Of a stretch of 64,000 bases of DNA, positions 45,847 to 57,611 are shown piece after piece (positions within the stretch are counted from its first letter, which is position 1; each line of letters starts with the position of its first letter). The position numbers were made by a program, and so were the translations under genes. The stretch lies in the NCBI GenBank assembly GCA_019188255.1, contig JAETXT010000001.1, positions 8,742,001 to 8,806,000 on the forward strand, given 5' to 3'. This stretch comes from Verticillium longisporum. Lineage: Eukaryota > Ascomycota > Sordariomycetes > Glomerellales > Plectosphaerellaceae. The notes beneath the pieces were generated by a model. It was not told the origin of the DNA and ran no database searches. It was given only the letters and a program-made list of their open reading frames with translations.

Positions 45847-47017
45847 ATGGCAAGAGGACTCTCATCACCTCAGGCCATCATCCTCATCCTCCTTCACATC
45901 GTCTTCCTCGCGTCTACCGTGCTCGCTTATCAGCCGCTCGACGATGACTGGTTACGCAACATCACATCGAGCGACGACGAGCTAGACCCCAAAAACGGCG
46001 CACTTCTCGCCCCCATCCTCATTCCTCGTGTGCCCGGCACGCCGGGTCAGGTCAAGACCCAGGCGCACTTTGTCAACTTCTTCAAGACGCAGCTGCCCAA
46101 GTGGTCCATTCAATGGCAAAACTCGACCGGGAAAACCCCTGCCACTGGCAACAAGGACATTCCGTTCCAGAACCTCATTATCCGGAGAGAACCGCCCTGG
46201 ACGAAGCCCGGCCAGACCAACTGGCTGACCCTCGTCGCCCACTATGACAGCAAGATCAAACCTGACGGCTTCATCGGCGCCACCGACAGCGCTGCGCCAT
46301 GTGCCATGCTGATGCACGTCGCGCGCTACATTGATCCCTACATCACGAAGATGCAGGACGAGATGGTCGGCCTCGGTGAGAGTGGTGGCACCCCCGCCAT
46401 GGACATGGGCATTCAGATTCTTCTGCTCGACGGCGAGGAAGCGTTCGTGTCCTGGACTGACACCGATTCTCTCTACGGATCACGGTACGTTGCGTGTTTT
46501 TGTGACATGTGCTGTTAACTGACTAACATGGTCCCCCAGGTCCCTCGCCACCGAATGGGAAAATCCTAATCCGGCCATGTCTTTCTACAAGAACCCCTTG
46601 GACCAAATCAGTGTATTCGTCTTGCTTGATCTCCTCGGCGCCGCCAACCCCTCCATCCCCTCCTACTTTACGCCAACCCACTGGGCCTACCAGAACCTAG
46701 CTTCTATCGAAAACCGCATGCGCAAACTCCGTCTCCTCGAGTCCAAACCCAATGCACCTTTCCTGCCCGATGGTGAGCTGAACTCTAAGGAGCTCCGCGG
46801 CGGGTTCGTCGGCGATGATCACGAGCCCTTCATGGCAAAGGGTGTTCCTATCTTGCACCTGATTCCGACGCCATTCCCGTCTGTGTGGCACACGATGAAC
46901 GATGATGGGGACCATCTTGACATGCCGACCGTGAGGGACTGGACCAAGATTGTGACGGCGTTCGCCATGGAGTGGCTAGACATGATGGAGCTGAAACCCG
47001 CCGATGCACAGAGGTGA
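45847..47017 (+). CDS. Glutaminyl-peptide cyclotransferase-like M28 protein
   Basis: Two exons, 45847-46484 and 46540-47017, with a 55-bp intron containing GACTAAC, give 371 residues. A signal peptide or anchor covers about residues 9-27 (AIILILLHIVFLASTVLA). The M28/glutaminyl-cyclase fold is shown by LTLVAHYDSKIKPDGFIGATDSAAP (in two parts: AHYDSK and GATDSA), with metal-ligand Asp, then IQILLLDGEEAF with Glu-Glu, and VPILHLIPTPFPSVWHTMND with His. These spaced residues form the zinc site in secreted glutaminyl cyclases, which convert N-terminal Gln to pyroglutamate on secreted proteins. The sequence between DGEEAF and LYGSR matches the cyclase rather than aminopeptidases. It probably acts in the secretory pathway and may modify the nearby secreted hydrolases. 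Confidence 0.88.
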
Positions 47018-47200
47018 TGGATTGCGTGTACTTTTACAGCGACTTTTAGCGGACTCAAATGACAGGCGTTCTTACTCCAATGGACTCTATGTTGTCGACG
47101 TCACGCTATGATCACTTTCGTACCTTGGTGGCGCTAAGTCGCGGCTGCTGTCAAGGTTGGCCGCAACCTTATTCCTGGAATTCTATGACAAGCACGCCAT

Positions 47201-48538
47201 ATGAAGTTCTGTTGGCGTTTCTTTTATTCCAACTACGCATCTTCAAATTGTCTGCCGCCTGTGCATCGAAAGCTCACTGGACACAATATCCACCAGCCAA
47301 TGTGGACCAACTTGGCATCAACAGCGACATCCAATATGACAGACTCTACGATACTGAGTCTCAGTACATCCAACAGCGATGTCCCTTCGTTCTCGTCCTT
47401 CAGCTCAAGGAGTGACTTGACCCTCATCATAGGGCAGGCTGGTGTTATGGCCATGGTCGAATCTCACCGACTTATCTCGTCCTCTGCAGTATTCCGGGCG
47501 ATGCTGACTGGCCCTTTCAAAGAGTCCAGACCTGCCGACAGGGGCAGGCGGTGGGAGGTTCGCCTATCTGATGATGACCCTGAGCCTCTTCTCATTATTT
47601 TGAGGTGTCTGCATATGGGCGAGGAGGCGAGCAGCGATCTGATCTGTGAAGCCACAGATTGCAGGAGACAAGCTCTTGTGGATATTGATCAGGAGAAACT
47701 ACTTGCACTCTTGAAGGTAGCAGAAATGTACGATCTACTGGGACCTCTCCGTCGCTGGCATACTCCTCTGATCGTGAGTCGATGGTTCAAACCTGCGATG
47801 GCAAAGGCTCTTCCGATTCATCTCACTATTTCTTGGCACCTTGCTCAGGAGGGGTTGTTCGCACAGACATGCTTGATGTTGGCTTGGGATATCGAAGTTC
47901 ACGAAAACGGGAATATCTTTTTCAGTGACGGTCATGAGAGGACGGACTGTCGAGGCGTGAACTTCCTCCTTCCACCAAGCGTCCTCGGTATGTTGTCGCT
48001 CACCTGGGCTCAGCCTTCTTTGCTCACATACGTAGAACAGGTCGTGGTGTATCGTACTGACATCCTCGGACGCTTGCTCGGACCCATCCGAACGGATTTG
48101 AAACGACTGCGCTCCCACAAGTCCTGCCAGAAAGCCGGCGTCGTCGCCAGAAGGGAGCGTCTGTTATGCGGCCTGACAGCACTCGGCGGCATCTATGACC
48201 TCGCGCGCGCCGACAAAAGCATCGCCATCGTCTTACGGATCGTTTTTGCGGATCAACCAGCTCGGACCTATACCTCGACGGTTCGCCGCATTGTCATGTG
48301 GACAAACTTTCTGTTCAGTTGCAGTGCGGAGAAATATCCGGGCCACGAAACTTGCAGCCCCTTTCCCAACCTCGAAGGCGAACCCACGTACACCTTCCCG
48401 ATCAGGCCCGTGGCCCCGGACCTGCTTAAAAAGATCCGAGCCAGGGCCGAAGAAGCTAATGGACCGAGGGCGAGAGAGCTCGCTCACACAAAGATGACGG
48501 TATTAGGCTTTCGGGTTCCAGCTCGTCGCTGGGCCTAG
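47201..48538 (+). CDS. BTB/POZ domain protein
   Basis: Single exon. The frame opens at 47201, but the first 45 residues are unlike the rest, and ATGs at 47300 or 47336 (MTDSTILSLST) may be the real start. The BTB domain begins at about residue 70 (SDLTLIIGQAGV, ESHRLISSSAVFRAMLTGPFKE, VRLSDDDPEPLLIILRCLHMG) and is followed by the helical LLALLKVAEMYDLLGPLRRW. The C-terminal 250 residues carry no domain I recognise. Proteins of this form are numerous in filamentous fungi, and most have no known partner. Some BTB proteins are Cullin-3 substrate adaptors, but nothing here shows that directly. Confidence 0.85.
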   Translation: MKFCWRFFYSNYASSNCLPPVHRKLTGHNIHQPMWTNLASTATSNMTDSTILSLSTSNSDVPSFSSFSSRSDLTLIIGQAGVMAMVESHRLISSSAVFRAMLTGPFKESRPADRGRRWEVRLSDDDPEPLLIILRCLHMGEEASSDLICEATDCRRQALVDIDQEKLLALLKVAEMYDLLGPLRRWHTPLIVSRWFKPAMAKALPIHLTISWHLAQEGLFAQTCLMLAWDIEVHENGNIFFSDGHERTDCRGVNFLLPPSVLGMLSLTWAQPSLLTYVEQVVVYRTDILGRLLGPIRTDLKRLRSHKSCQKAGVVARRERLLCGLTALGGIYDLARADKSIAIVLRIVFADQPARTYTSTVRRIVMWTNFLFSCSAEKYPGHETCSPFPNLEGEPTYTFPIRPVAPDLLKKIRARAEEANGPRARELAHTKMTVLGFRVPARRWA

Positions 48539-48926
48539 GCAAGGGTTCATCCATCGTCGCGCAGCGACTACTGATCGAGCAAGTTGGACCCCCCTCCCCA
48601 CTCTTGGACAGTCGTAGTCACATCAGGTTTTCAGAGGAAGCATCGAAAAGATCTAGAAAACAAGAATCGAAATTCATTATCGTCAATATGTATCTGGTTC
48701 TATGCGTATGTACTGTCTTTTCTTTCATTCGCTCATTCCCTATCCGATTCATGCTGGCCAATGCCAGGTATATATGCTAACTTCGCCACCATGGCCGCCC
48801 ATCCTCTAAAATGCGCGATTGTAGAGGCGATTGCGGTTTGAGTGTCAAAGAAAGCCGGGCCAAACTTGACCACTCTGCCCTCCTTAACCCTCCAATGTAT
48901 CGACTGACCAACGAAGGAGAGTCGAC
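48539..48926. other. Convergent intergenic region
   Basis: 3' flanks of the BTB gene (plus) and the glucoamylase gene (minus). No gene or repeat is seen. Confidence 0.5.
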
Positions 48927-50893
48927 TTAAGCCTGCCAGGAGTCGGTCCTGGTGGCGCTGGTGGTGCCGCAGGCCGAAGGGATGCTGTAGGAGCGGTTGG
49001 GGTCCCTCTCCCAAGTGACGGCGCCGTTGGAGGCAACGTTGATGTACTTGTACTGGATGGCCTGGCCAGCGGGCAGGCTCAGGGTGCCGCTCCACACGGG
49101 GTTGGATGAGGTGTACTGGGAGGCGCTCAGGGAGATGGCGTTGGCCGTGTTCCAGTTGCCGAGCTGAGGAATGTTGCCGACAATCTTGACGGTCTGGCCG
49201 AACTGGGTTACGACGCGGGCGTTGAAGGTGATGTCAACGTTGACGGGGGGGACGCAGGCGGCCGTGGTGGTGGCAGCCGGGGCGGTAGCCGTGGTGGCAG
49301 TGCCGGTCGGGGCTCCGGTGGCGGGAGTCTGGTTGGCCGGGAAGCTGGTCGCGGTGGCGCTGGTGTACGAGCCCTGGACGGAGGTCGCGAAGCAGGTGTT
49401 GGGGACGACGCTGGCGGCAGAGTTGGCCCAGCCGAGACCAACAACCTCGCGGCGACGCTGAGCGACGGTCAGGAACGAGGCGTACGACCAGGTGAGATCG
49501 CGGGCAGAGAGGGGCTGGCCCGTATTGCGGTTGTACTGCTCGGCAATGTTGCCACTGCCGGGGATGTAGGTGGCGGCGACATCAACGTAGCCGTCAGCGT
49601 AGGCCTTGACGGCGGAGAGGATCGAAGTGTAGGTCGAGGAGGTGGAAGCGTAGGTGCCGGTGGAGATGCCGGGGATCAGAGCCTGGAAGAAGGGAAGCGA
49701 GACCGAGGTGACGCTGATGGAGCTGCTGCGCTTCCAGACGTAAATGGCGTCGTACAGCTGCTCAGCCGCGGCGAAGGTGTTGAGGTACCAAGGCTGACCG
49801 CCATAGTACGAGTCCTCGGGGTAGCGGCCAACGGCGACGGCTTGGCCCTGGCCCTTGCCGTTGTTGATGCCGTAGATGGATCGGAAAGAGTCGGTCACCA
49901 CCTTGTGGTTCGACAGAGCACGGTCACTGCAGGGCTGGAAGGTGGAAGCGTCGCAGCCGAGGACAGGGTCGAAGTTGTGGATGGAGGTGAGGATGGAGTT
50001 GGCATCCTTGCCGTTGCGGTAGCTGCCACCGTTGATGTTGGAGATGACGTAGCCCTGAGAAGGGTTCCAGAAGCGCTGCTGGAAGCAGAGGATCTGGGGA
50101 GCGATGCCGGCGCAGCCGTTGCAGGTCTGGCCGAGCTGCTGGGCGAGAGCAGCACCCTCAACGAGGGAGCGGTGCTGGGAGGCGATGGTGAAGAAGGACG
50201 AGCCCTGAACCTCCTCCCACAGGTCGAAACCGGTCTGGTTCCAGTACTGAGTGACGTAAGCCAGGTCATTCCTGATGATGGGCCAGACGACGGTGTTGGC
50301 GGTCGAGGTGTAGCCGTTGGCAATGAGCCACTTGGAGTACTTAATCAGGGCGATGGCGCGAAGAGCCGGGCCGTCGCGCTGGGGGCGGCCCCAGTCACCG
50401 GTGAACTGTGCTCCGTTGGCGAGATACTTGGCCTCGCCAAGACCGGCGCCGCTCGAGAAGCTGCCGGAGGGATTGTTCACGGTCTGCAGCTTGGCCTGGC
50501 CGACAATGAAGTTCTGGATGTTCTGCTGGAGACCCGCATCGTAGTTCTCGACGAACAGGTCAATGATGGCCTTGAAGACAAGACCAGCATCGCGAGTCCA
50601 GTGGAAGAAGTCTAAGGGGAACTGTCAGTTTGTCTCATCTTGTCCTCGGGGCAGGTCTTTTGGGACATACAGTCAGGGTCCGACTTGCTGGGCGAGGCGA
50701 TAACGAGACCCGAGGCGACACCGGCAGAGTTGCAGCCGTTGGGGCCAATGTTGCACAGAAGCTGGGCCCGGGCAATGGGCAGCTCCTGCTGGATCCACTG
50801 ATCAACGTTGACCCTCTTCTCGAGAGTTCCGGGGAGACCAGAGACGGACTGGATGGCCAGGCCGCCAAGCGACAGAATGGATGAGAACCTCAT
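48927..50893 (-). CDS. glaA: Glucoamylase, GH15 with CBM20
   Basis: Secreted enzyme that releases glucose from starch chain ends. Two exons, 50893-50671 and 50611-48927, across a 59-bp intron (GTATGT...CTGACAGTTCCCCTTAG), give 635 residues. The signal peptide MRFSSILSLGGLAIQSVSG is followed by a propeptide ending in a Kex2 site (LEKR), with the mature enzyme starting VNVDQWI. GH15 blocks: YFFHWTRDAGLVFKAIIDLF, FDLWEEVQGSSFFT with the catalytic acid Glu, and IAEQYNRNTGQPLSARDLTW with the base Glu. A Thr/Ala/Pro linker (about 505-540) leads to the CBM20 starch-binding domain (VDITFNARV, GNIPQLGNWN, WERDPNRSY). All key residues are present and the length is normal. Confidence 0.97.
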
Positions 50894-50990
50894 ATTGAAT
50901 TGATACCGAGCCGAGAGCGTAGAACCGTGATAGGATTGCTGATCTGCGGAAGGATGGATTTCAAACCCTGAAGTTAGAGAGAACGTGGCA

Positions 50991-50997
50991 ATTTATA
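50991..50997 (-). promoter_or_regulatory. glaA: TATA box of the glucoamylase gene
   Basis: TATAAAT on the minus strand, about 100 bp upstream of the ATG. I looked for AmyR-type paired CGG sites in the next few hundred bases and saw none with the required spacing. Confidence 0.5.
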
Positions 50998-52427
50998 GAA
51001 GTGCTTGAACGAAGCCGTTACGATGAGCCGACCTAGTCTCCATACCCAGTTGGAAATAGCACAGGACGGATACATCGCATGAGGCTATCTCCACACAGCA
51101 AGCAGTTGCAACACTTCCTATAAAGTCGGGCCTTTCTCGGATGCCACTAGAGAAACATGGCGGCCGAAGCCCGAGTCCATGGCGGGCCGGCGTGTTTGCT
51201 CAAGAGTCGACTATAGTGGCCAGAATGACCTGGGGTCCCAGAGCGGGAAACCACATCGCCGGCTGGAGCCGCAAGGCCAGAAAGGTCTGTCAATGCACGT
51301 TGCCGAAGACTGAGTTGGGGAAAAGACTCTCGGTTCGTGGATCGCTCGTCAGTAGAAGGGCCGAGCTGTTGTTTACAGGCGCAGCCCATGGAAAGCCACC
51401 TGGGCTCTTCGACGAGCAACATGCGGCCGTGAGCGCCTCATTTGGACGTACTCCGGCGCTTATGCTGGATGATTCTGTAGTTCAGGACTTCGGGTTGCAT
51501 CGCTCCAGGTTCAGAGGCGCCACCCGTGCATGCGAGGGGCAGAAAAGCACGGCACATAACCCGGTTTAGGGGGTTCAATGCTGGTCATGATCCCCTCACT
51601 GGGCAGACAAATGACCTACCCCACATACCCTGGGCGTTGAGGTCTGGATCACACGTGCAAAGCCCCAGATTCTTCCCCGCAGCTCAAAAGCCGTTGCAAG
51701 CATAGTGGCTTGCAGGCTTGAACGCCTGAAGAACCTGGGGACAAGGGTAGGTTCGGCCCGAGGCCGTCAGGTTGGCATTGCGGAAGAGAGGCACACGATA
51801 GTGATGCTACAGCTGTTAACGGGACAGTGTGACCCTGGGCTTCAAGCCGACGTATCATTTCATTCTCTTGCATTGTTGACTAGCAAAATTTAGATAGATT
51901 ATAGATGGAGTGGTTAACCCAAGAAGCTGGCCGCTTGGCGCATACTGAATTTGAGCTTTTGACGCTCATGGACTTGGCCAGCAGCATGCCGTGGTAGTCC
52001 CCGGTCCCCGCCGGCATTGCGTGCCCCCTGGTCTGTCAGTCGCGCCGATGGCCGATCGAGTAGGACCGATGTGACGAAATGAAAGGGGGTTTCTCGAGGG
52101 TGACAAGGTGAAAATCACGGAGAGGGGCGATCGACAGGCGGGAACCGAATGCCAAGGGGCATGCAACGGATTCTTCCGTGACCACAACTCCCGCTTCATG
52201 TGTGCCACGATCCACGTTCTGTTCCTCCTTGCTGGCACATTTTCGTGGTTACTTAAGAGTCGACATGGGAATATTACAGGAAGTATGCGCTACGAAGCGA
52301 AAACTGTAGGGCGTCATAATCCTTTTAACATTGTATCGTCAAGAGGAGCGCGCTTGGGTCGCAATCCTTTCCTTGATTAGGGCACTGTATGCGCCGCTGG
52401 ATGAGTATACCGAGTGGATCATCATTT
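50998..52427. other. Intergenic: glucoamylase upstream region
   Basis: No gene is supported. The plus frame 51141-51569 and minus frame 51147-51422 mirror each other and lack motifs. The right part is the 3' flank of the isochorismatase-like gene. Confidence 0.4.
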
Positions 52428-53093
52428 CTACCGTGAGCCAAAAACAGTCGCGATCACCTCTTTCGTGTTCCGTACTTGCGCGAATTCCCCGTCTAAACTG
52501 GCAAGCGTAACAGCATGCACCGTCTCCGCATCGAAGCTAGCTCTTGGGTGTGTAGCCGTAGCATCATCGGCCACGATGATTCCATGAACTCCCTCCCCGG
52601 TTCCATCTGGACCACCCTGATCGCCCAGCACCTGCAGATTGGCTGCCATGCGGACAGTAGTGTTGACGCAGTGGTCTGTTGTCAGGCCAGTCACAATGAG
52701 CTGGCCGGCGCCAAAAGCACGCAGACGAGCCTCCAGGTCGGTTCCAATGAAGCCGGAGTTCACATATTTCACCAGAACCGGCTCTGAAGAAAGCGGATTG
52801 ACGTATTCCATTGGTTCAATAGCGAGTATGTCAGTTCCCGGAACCTTCGCCGATGGGTGCAGGGCTGAACCTGGACTGGTGGAATGATGGTGGATGTGGA
52901 CGATCAAGACGGGCTGAGGCTTGTCGATTTTGGCCTGAGCCTCGTTATGGGCCCGCGCGGCGCTGAGGAGCGCGGCAATGTTGTTTTCGAATGAAGGGTT
53001 GCTACGATGCGCACCCCAGTATGTTGGATGTTTGAAAGCCTGCTGGACATCGATAATGACGAGAGCTGTGGGGGTCGAATGCGCAGACTTCAT
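52428..53093 (-). CDS. Isochorismatase-like cysteine hydrolase
   Basis: Single exon, 221 residues from the ATG at 53093 (MKSAHSTPTALVIIDVQQAF). The catalytic triad is visible: Asp in VIIDVQQAF, Lys in VLVKYVNSGFIGTDLEARL and Cys in LTTDHCVNTTVRMA, with the cis-peptide region next to it. HIHHHSTSPGSALHP supplies the histidines that often line the site. The family hydrolyses isochorismate, nicotinamide or other small amides or ethers. The short stand-alone form without a secretion signal suggests cytosolic small-molecule hydrolysis, but the substrate cannot be read from the sequence. Confidence 0.9.
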   Translation of the reverse strand: MKSAHSTPTALVIIDVQQAFKHPTYWGAHRSNPSFENNIAALLSAARAHNEAQAKIDKPQPVLIVHIHHHSTSPGSALHPSAKVPGTDILAIEPMEYVNPLSSEPVLVKYVNSGFIGTDLEARLRAFGAGQLIVTGLTTDHCVNTTVRMAANLQVLGDQGGPDGTGEGVHGIIVADDATATHPRASFDAETVHAVTLASLDGEFAQVRNTKEVIATVFGSR

Positions 53094-53495
53094 GATGACA
53101 GCCGCTTGAGGGAGCTTCACCAAAATATGGGTAGAAGCTGAAGCAATGGGTGTCTGAGCTGCGGAGTGTCAATGAAATTTGCGCGGTTAGTACAATGCGA
53201 ACGACGGGAGTCTACGTGGCGAGCGTAGTTCATGTTCACAGGTTCCCTCCATACAACACCTGTGAGTCATGATTCACGATGGAGTATACCTCAGATCTGC
53301 TTACAAACCCCACCAATCACCTTCGATTTGTACTCCGCACACTGTCCCATAAGCTACAAGTAAGTCAATTTGTCTGGCTCCTCAAAGCTCTCAGAGCTCC
53401 TCACCGTCATGTTAAGATGGACCAAGGGTTCCATGATATCACCCGGGCTCCTGGTAGAAGTGCCTTGCTATCTTCTGCCTGGTCGGAAACGGATT
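53094..53495. other. Intergenic, 0.4 kb
   Basis: Promoter of the isochorismatase-like gene and 3' flank of the kelch gene. A 95-codon plus frame (53279-53566) has no motifs and overlaps the kelch 3' end. Confidence 0.5.
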
Positions 53496-54557
53496 CTAGT
53501 CAAAACCCAGCTTCCAAATATCACCTAGTCTTTCATTATTCTCGTTCAGCCCCCCATGCACAATGATGGACTCATTTCTGTCTCCGCCCCTGACCACATC
53601 GGCGTCGAACCAACCACGTGGCTCTGGGATTTGACCTGGTATTTTCAACTTCTGCCATTTTCTTTCCCTAATGTCCCAAGCCCAAGCATCAGGCAACATT
53701 TTGCCGGCACCTGCATGCCCAAGTGCACTGGGATCCCGCTCCCCGAACATTGTGATTAGGTGGACATTGCCATGTATCATAACTGGTAGCAAGGTTCCAA
53801 CGCTTCTGGCTTCTGGACCTTCCATGTTGTCTATATTGTAGGAAATGGTGTTCCATGAAAGCGAGGGAATGTCAAAAACATCCAGAGAGCCCCCTTGTTC
53901 ATTGATGCCATCGAAACCGTTGACTCGATATAGTTTGCCGTCGGCGTATGCGATGGAGGCACCACCTCTAGATGGCGCGGGCGCTGATGGCAATTCTGAC
54001 CAAGTCCTCTCCTCGGTGTCGAACATCCAGAGATCCGCTAGTCGTCCAGTCTCTGGACACCCAGAGTGAACGAAGAGTTTGCTTTTGCCATCTGAGGCCA
54101 CGCAATGATAGCTGCGCCCCGCAGGATACGGCGCGGCTGGATCGGCGGGCTTGACCGAGCTCCAGTTGGCAGCGCCTGCTTCGTAACGCCACAGCGCACC
54201 CTGTTCTTCGACGGGTTTCATTTCAATCCCTCCGCGGCCAGAGAATATCCATATACTGCCATTGATTGTGGCGCTGGGGCTGCCAACGCGTGGGATAGGA
54301 GCCTCTGCCGGTGCGGGAATTGTCTTCACGGTCGGGTTGACTGATCGCTTAGCAAAGGAAGGACGTTGCATGGACCTCTTCCTACCATTTTCGTTTTCGA
54401 CATCGATTATGTCTATTTGATTATCGATGGGCTCGCGGGGCACCAACTCGCCACCAAAAACATAGGTTTTCTGGTCCACGACTGATACGGCGTGTGATGA
54501 TCGGCGGAGGCGCTGGCTGGAGGCAATGAGAAGCCACTTGGCGGATAAAAAGGCCAT
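53496..54557 (-). CDS. Kelch-repeat protein
   Basis: Single exon, 353 residues from ATG 54557 (MAFLSAKWLL). Kelch blades with the typical pattern are spread over the whole length: RRSSHAVSVVDQKTYVFGGE, SPSATINGSIWIFSGRGG, GRSYHCVASDGKSKLFVHSG, GGASIAYADGKLYRVNGFDG and ESIIVHGGLNENNERLGDIW. Five to six blades fit a complete propeller. There is no secretion signal, BTB or F-box domain. Stand-alone fungal kelch proteins of this size resemble nitrile-specifier-like proteins, though no activity is evident. Its start faces a Zn2Cys6 regulator across 800 bp. Confidence 0.88.
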   Translation of the reverse strand: MAFLSAKWLLIASSQRLRRSSHAVSVVDQKTYVFGGELVPREPIDNQIDIIDVENENGRKRSMQRPSFAKRSVNPTVKTIPAPAEAPIPRVGSPSATINGSIWIFSGRGGIEMKPVEEQGALWRYEAGAANWSSVKPADPAAPYPAGRSYHCVASDGKSKLFVHSGCPETGRLADLWMFDTEERTWSELPSAPAPSRGGASIAYADGKLYRVNGFDGINEQGGSLDVFDIPSLSWNTISYNIDNMEGPEARSVGTLLPVMIHGNVHLITMFGERDPSALGHAGAGKMLPDAWAWDIRERKWQKLKIPGQIPEPRGWFDADVVRGGDRNESIIVHGGLNENNERLGDIWKLGFD

Positions 54558-55357
54558 CTTGTGGGTAAATAGATAGATAATAAGTTCCAATGATCACGGG
54601 AAATAGGAAGAAAGAGATTGGATCCTGCAGCATGCATGGAACGGCCATCTTTATCCTTCATTTCCAGTCACTGAAGGCTCTACTGACTTCTAACACTTCG
54701 GAGTCTACATCCCGATTATGTAACCATATTCAGCTTGTCGAGACTGCACTAATTCAGGGAGGTGAGTGAACCCAATACTTTTCAGTGCTGCAACCCAATC
54801 ATACAACGTGTTCTAGGGAGAAGGCTTCATGGTTGAATAACGTGTGAGAGCAATACAAACTGGATGTAGGCTTCATCAGAGATTCTGGTGCTATAAATAT
54901 AGCTTGGTATCACCAAAACTTTCCGGCACTCGGACGACTTGACGCTTCTACTGTCACCAAGTACCCGCCCCCAAGGACCATCTCTCATGGTAGCAGCTTA
55001 AGCGACACGAGTAGAAAGAGATGGGAAAGTGTTTTTAGAAAGCCAGTAATCGCGGGGCAAGTTATGGTGTGAGATTCTGTGACCAATGTACTGGGTAGAA
55101 TTTGTATCAGAGAGGCTTTCGGATAGTGATTTACTGGATCCAAGGAATCTCAAGTGGGGGGTGCAATCATCAGGCTGTATTCTCACAGGTCAGGGAATCT
55201 CAGCGCAACTTATGTAAGCGGGATGTCGGTCTCCGAAACCCCACTCAACTGTCCACACCTTTCACTTAACATGGAGATAGATAACCTTCCTTGGCCTCCG
55301 ATCATTCCGACGCGCTCAGGCAGCACCGTGGTATTCCGACAACATCTCCAGCTCATC
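54558..55357. other. Divergent promoter, kelch gene and Zn2Cys6 factor
   Basis: 800 bp between two divergent starts. No open frame is supported. The layout allows co-regulation of the kelch gene by the adjacent factor, but I identified no binding site. Confidence 0.4.
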
Positions 55358-57611
55358 ATGCCACCCAGACGAGCATGTGATATCTGCTTCAAACGAAAGG
55401 TGCAACTCGTTCATCAGCCTCTTGTCACTGTCTCACATAGTGGAGCTCGCTGATGACGGAACTGTTTCCCTAGATCCAATGTGCTATCCCCAGTCCAGGC
55501 GTACCTTGCAACTGGTGCAGCCACCAGAATATTGCCTGCACTTTCGAAAGGGAGCCGAAGCGCAAGAAACAGGACCCGTAGGTCTCGGGGAGTTTTTAGT
55601 ATGGCCCTTGTCACAAAGCTCATTATGTGTGTGAAAAAGGGCTACGTCGAATGCAATTCGAGAGCTTCACCGTCGAATTCAACAACTAGAGGGTGATTTG
55701 GTTCAAAAAAACACCCATGATCCAGCACAAATTACAAAACCTCGCAGCAACGTTAACATCACATCTCCTGGAACCGAGCAAGTCGAATCGCCCCATTCCC
55801 ATTACTCGTCCAACAATACCGTCCACTCCTGTGCGTCCGGCTTTCCAACGCCGCTCGTTGTGATAGAAGACGTGTCTGCAGATACCCAGTCACTCTCATC
55901 CCGCGGACCGAATTTGGGGATTAACTGGTACTTCAGAGGCTTGCCGATTTTGTCCGAGAGGGGTAGACGATGGATGTCCTCAAGAACTGGACATGAGGTC
56001 CTCTTGAATACATTCATGTCATTCAATGACCATGATGACCATGCTCATACCGTGTCGAAATCTGCATCCAGAGCAGGATCAGATATCGATAGTCGGCGAC
56101 TCAACGAGCTACCGAATAAGTACGCTACTGAGGAGGCCATCCGCACTGTCTATGGATCATATTTTCGATACAGGCTTCCAGTCCTCGATGATACGTTTCT
56201 TCACGAAACCGTAACAAAAGCGTACAGCCCTCTCAAGAACCCAAACGCTGCACGATCTTCACTTTCAGCCAAGGCATGCGTGTGGGCTCTCCATGCCATC
56301 TCACGACGAATGAAACCTGCAGGGGACTCTTCCCTGTATCTAGACGGCGAAACGTGTGCCACTAGAGCACAAACCCTTCTCAGCATCGCCATTGAAGAGT
56401 CTTGCATTGAGACTCTTCAAGCAGTACTTCTTGTTGTAGGTCAGCTCGATATCTATAGAGTGTCATCAACTGATTTAATCGCAGCAAGCCTATCAAGAAT
56501 CATCGGGCCAATGGAGAAGCTACAGCTCCCTTCATCTACATGCTTGTCGTATAGTATGCGACCTCGGTGGCCATCACAGTCATCCTGCCATGTACGTATG
56601 CATTGACGACCTTCTCCACGAAGAACGCTATCGTTACATCAGAGAACTCTTCTGGCTGTGCTACCTGGCAGATAAGGATGTCTCGTTTCGATCAGGTCGA
56701 CCTCCACTTCTGACTGAAACCTACTGCGACTTATCTCTGCCCATGGGGCTTGAAGCATCAAATCCAGCAGAAAGCCAGATTATTCATCTGATGATAGAGT
56801 CCAACTTTCACCTGCCTTCCGATCCCCGTTTAGGCGTGATCAAGGAGAAAACATGCCGCCTTCTCTATTCTGCGCAGGCTTTTGGGATGTCCGATAGTCA
56901 GCTTTTGGTGCATATTCGTCAGTTGGACGACGAACTTGAACAGTGGAGGGTTTCTGTACCTGGTCCTCTGCGGCCACGACTTTCTATTCCATCAAGCCTC
57001 ACACTTGGTTCACCCCACGCGAGCATGTCGCAAAATGCAAAATACATCAATCTGCAACTAGACTATCACTACACTTTAGTAATGATACACACGTCAGTTC
57101 GGAGGTCTGGTACTGCCAAAGGAGACGAGAGTCTACCCGAAGACCTCCACAAGGTTGTTCACTCCAGTGTTGACATCTCGCTGGAAGCCGGCCGCTCGAC
57201 TTTAGCATTCCTAAAGGCATCTGTTGATGTCTTGGAAGAAGGGGCATTCAGGTACGATCAATCAATTTCTCGCACTTCATGAGGCACGATTACACGAGCT
57301 AGAGATTACTAACGAGGGTCCCTAGACACATCTCATTCTACGTCCCAATAGCCGCTATGGCAATATTTGTCAATGTCCTCATTCATCCCCTAAGTCCAGG
57401 ACCTCAAAATGATCTGAAGATCCTGATCGAAGCGATCGAGACCATCCAAAGCATACCATTGCGGAGATTGTCTTACGACGAGACCATTTATTTGCAAGAA
57501 CTCAGCGATTTCATCATGGAACTGTTCAGGCTTGGGAATTCTGCCATCTGGAAGGCTAAAAAATCGGGAGAGAGCCCAGCTTCAGTGGAAGGCATCGAGT
57601 CATCGAGTTGA
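55358..57611 (+). CDS. Zn(II)2Cys6 transcription factor
   Basis: Five exons, 55358-55399, 55474-55577, 55640-56435, 56485-57251 and 57326-57611, give 664 residues. Introns are 74, 62, 49 and 74 bp. The binuclear zinc cluster is at residues 7-37 (CDICFKRK, then IQC, PCNWCSHQNIACTF), followed by a basic linker (EPKRKKQD) and a short coiled coil (IRELHRRIQQLEGDL). The fungal_trans regulatory domain is recognised by YRLPVLDDTFLHETV, QAYQESSGQWRSYSS, CRIVCDLGGHH and YIRELFWLCYLADKDVSFR with the GRPPLL loop. The first intron splits the zinc cluster, so a naive ORF reading misses the DNA-binding domain. The target genes are unknown. Confidence 0.9.

Noticed and set aside
50998..51600. AmyR sites in the glucoamylase upstream region
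   Set aside because: CGG triplets occur, but none has the 8-base spacing to a second CGG/AGG that the consensus requires.
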